Of a stretch of DNA of 6,368 nt, positions 5,092-6,368 are shown piece after piece. The stretch is taken from the NCBI GenBank assembly GCA_015233265.1, contig JADFXZ010000127.1, positions 1 through 6,368 on the forward strand, given 5' to 3'. The DNA comes from Nitrospirota bacterium (GTDB lineage Bacteria; Nitrospirota; Thermodesulfovibrionia; Thermodesulfovibrionales; Magnetobacteriaceae). Every line of letters starts with the position of its first letter. Position 1 is the stretch's first letter. A model generated the notes under the pieces. That model worked only from the letters and a program-made list of their open reading frames with translations, did not search any database and was not told where the DNA came from. A program made the position numbers and the translations under genes.

Positions 5092-6368
5092 CTACAATCC
5101 TGATCTTTTAAACCTTAAAATAAATCTCGTTCCATCGCCCCGTTCTATTTCCACTGTGCCCCCAAGCTGCTTTGTCAGGATTGTGACAACTTTAAGGCCG
5201 AGGCTCTTGGACTTGCCGATTTCCACGTCCTCAGGCAGGCCAACACCGTTGTCGCTTATGACCAGCTCGAGCCCGTCTGGCTCTTCCTCGCGCAGCGCAA
5301 TTGTAATCTCCCCGCTGTCTCTGCCTTTAAAGGCATACTTTATGATATTTGTAAACAGCTCGTTTATTATCAATCCACATGGAATTGCGGTGTCCATCCC
5401 GATGTGTACATCAGCCACTTCAAATTTAATTCCAATCTTGTCCTTATCAACAGTGAAAAATATAAACAGGTCTTTGAGCAGACTATATATATAATTTTTA
5501 ATGTTGACCTGCGAGAGTGTTTCAGAGTTATAGAGTTTTTCATGTACCAGCGAGATAGATTGTACCCTGGTCAGCGTGTCTCTGAGTATATTTTTATAGC
5601 TTTCGTCTGTGACGTGGCTTATTTGAAGCCCCACAAGACCGGCTATTATCTGAAGGTTGTTCTTTACCCGATGGTGCAGCTCCCTCAACAAAAGTTCCTG
5701 TTCGGCCAGGGATTCCCTTAATTTCTCCTCCATCTTTTTTCGTTTTGTAATATCTGAGACAATGGCAAATGACCCTTCAAAATTTCCTTTTTCGTCCATC
5801 AGACCAACCGTTGAAACCGATACATGGACAGGGCTGCCATCTCTGTGCAGGAGTGTAGTCTCCAGCCGCTGCGCCTTTCCTTGTTTCTGTTGGTAGTCTC
5901 CAGCTTGAGCCGCCCTTGCCCTTGCGTCATCGTCCATAAACTCTACAAAGCGTACGCCAGTCATCTCCTCGACCGTAAACCCAAGCATCTCAGCCACCGC
6001 TTTGTTAACGTATGTGGTGACGCCGGCCTTATTAAAAGCCCACACACCCTCATGGGACATCTCTACAAGCTGGCGGTATTTTGCCTCGCTTTCAGTCAGC
6101 GACTGCTCAAGCCGCAACATTTGATCTACCTTTATCTGTAACTCCTGAGTTCTTTCCCTTACCTGCAGCTCAAGCCCTTCATTTATCGATGTTATGGTCT
6201 GTTCGTACTCCTTGCGTCTTCTTAAATCCAACGCCATACCTGAAGCAAGTTTGGCGACAAGAAATACTAATGTTACCGTCAAAACCGCATACAGGCAATT
6301 TCTGACAATCTGACTGTTTACTTTAGATAACCCTGCAAGCAGAAATACATGCCATTGGTCTTTATAGC
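5092..6368 (-). CDS. Membrane sensor histidine kinase (PAS, HisKA_2), N-terminus outside window
   Basis: The frame is open to the window edge, giving 424 visible residues (residue 1 = codon 6364-6366). A start at the TTG at 6280-6282 is unlikely, since it would cut through a membrane helix. The visible part begins with YKDQWHVFLLAGLSKVNSQ, resembling the end of an extracytoplasmic Cache-type sensor domain. A membrane helix (about 24-46) and a charged coiled coil (about 54-95) follow. A PAS domain covers about 97-207, ending in SDITKRKK. The HisKA_2 box LLRELHHRVKNNLQII has the likely phospho-acceptor His232 (codon 5671-5673), with His231 beside it. The ATPase domain has an N box with Asn340 (ELFTNIIKYAF), DNGVGLP (372-378) and SLGL (388-391). 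All catalytic motifs look intact. It should autophosphorylate on a signal and pass phosphate to the receiver encoded 136 bases downstream. Confidence 0.93.
   Translation of the reverse strand, partial: YKDQWHVFLLAGLSKVNSQIVRNCLYAVLTVTLVFLVAKLASGMALDLRRRKEYEQTITSINEGLELQVRERTQELQIKVDQMLRLEQSLTESEAKYRQLVEMSHEGVWAFNKAGVTTYVNKAVAEMLGFTVEEMTGVRFVEFMDDDARARAAQAGDYQQKQGKAQRLETTLLHRDGSPVHVSVSTVGLMDEKGNFEGSFAIVSDITKRKKMEEKLRESLAEQELLLRELHHRVKNNLQIIAGLVGLQISHVTDESYKNILRDTLTRVQSISLVHEKLYNSETLSQVNIKNYIYSLLKDLFIFFTVDKDKIGIKFEVADVHIGMDTAIPCGLIINELFTNIIKYAFKGRDSGEITIALREEEPDGLELVISDNGVGLPEDVEIGKSKSLGLKVVTILTKQLGGTVEIERGDGTRFILRFKRSGL

Overview
The window reads as an ordinary bacterial chromosome segment of moderate G+C. 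It shows no phage or transposase genes, but its gaps are rich in palindromic repeats. The gene types are DUF512 radical-SAM protein, AroE, a mini CcoN/NorB-like protein, a Crp/Fnr regulator without cysteines, a REC-GGDEF protein and a HisKA_2 kinase. Together with repeats of the 'TGTCATTCC...GGAATGACA' and 'CATCCT...AGGATG' styles, they suggest an anaerobic or microaerophilic Gram-negative bacterium. Nitrospirota or Desulfobacterota would fit, but this is an inference and no marker gene here fixes the taxon.

Left part, + strand (1-2110): a DUF512 family protein (PDZ, radical-SAM-type Cys motif, DUF512), cut by the window start, overlaps shikimate dehydrogenase (aroE) by one base. The two are probably co-transcribed.

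Middle (2111-2905): a 227-base gap carries an FNR-type palindrome at the aroE stop codon, an A/T-rich hairpin and an 80-base palindromic repeat element. It leads to a 138-residue four-helix membrane protein resembling the second-helix heme-ligand region of heme-copper oxidase subunit I. A convergent gap follows, made of a 23-base inverted repeat around three 18-base direct repeats.

Right part, - strand (2906-6368): three signalling genes lie head to tail. In order of transcription they are a membrane PAS/HisKA_2 histidine kinase (N-terminus beyond the window), a REC-GGDEF response regulator with a duplicated C-terminal domain I do not recognise, and a Crp/Fnr-family regulator. The kinase-regulator gap holds a perfect 15-bp inverted repeat and a candidate promoter.

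Working model (inference): the kinase senses an extracytoplasmic signal and phosphorylates the REC domain, which modulates a GGDEF module with an intact I-site but altered catalytic residues. The Crp/Fnr protein could control the adjacent mini oxidase-like gene through the TGAT-N4-ATCA palindrome. The points most worth a second look are the duplicated C-terminal domain, the oxidase-like mini protein with its FNR-type site, and the layered palindromic elements.
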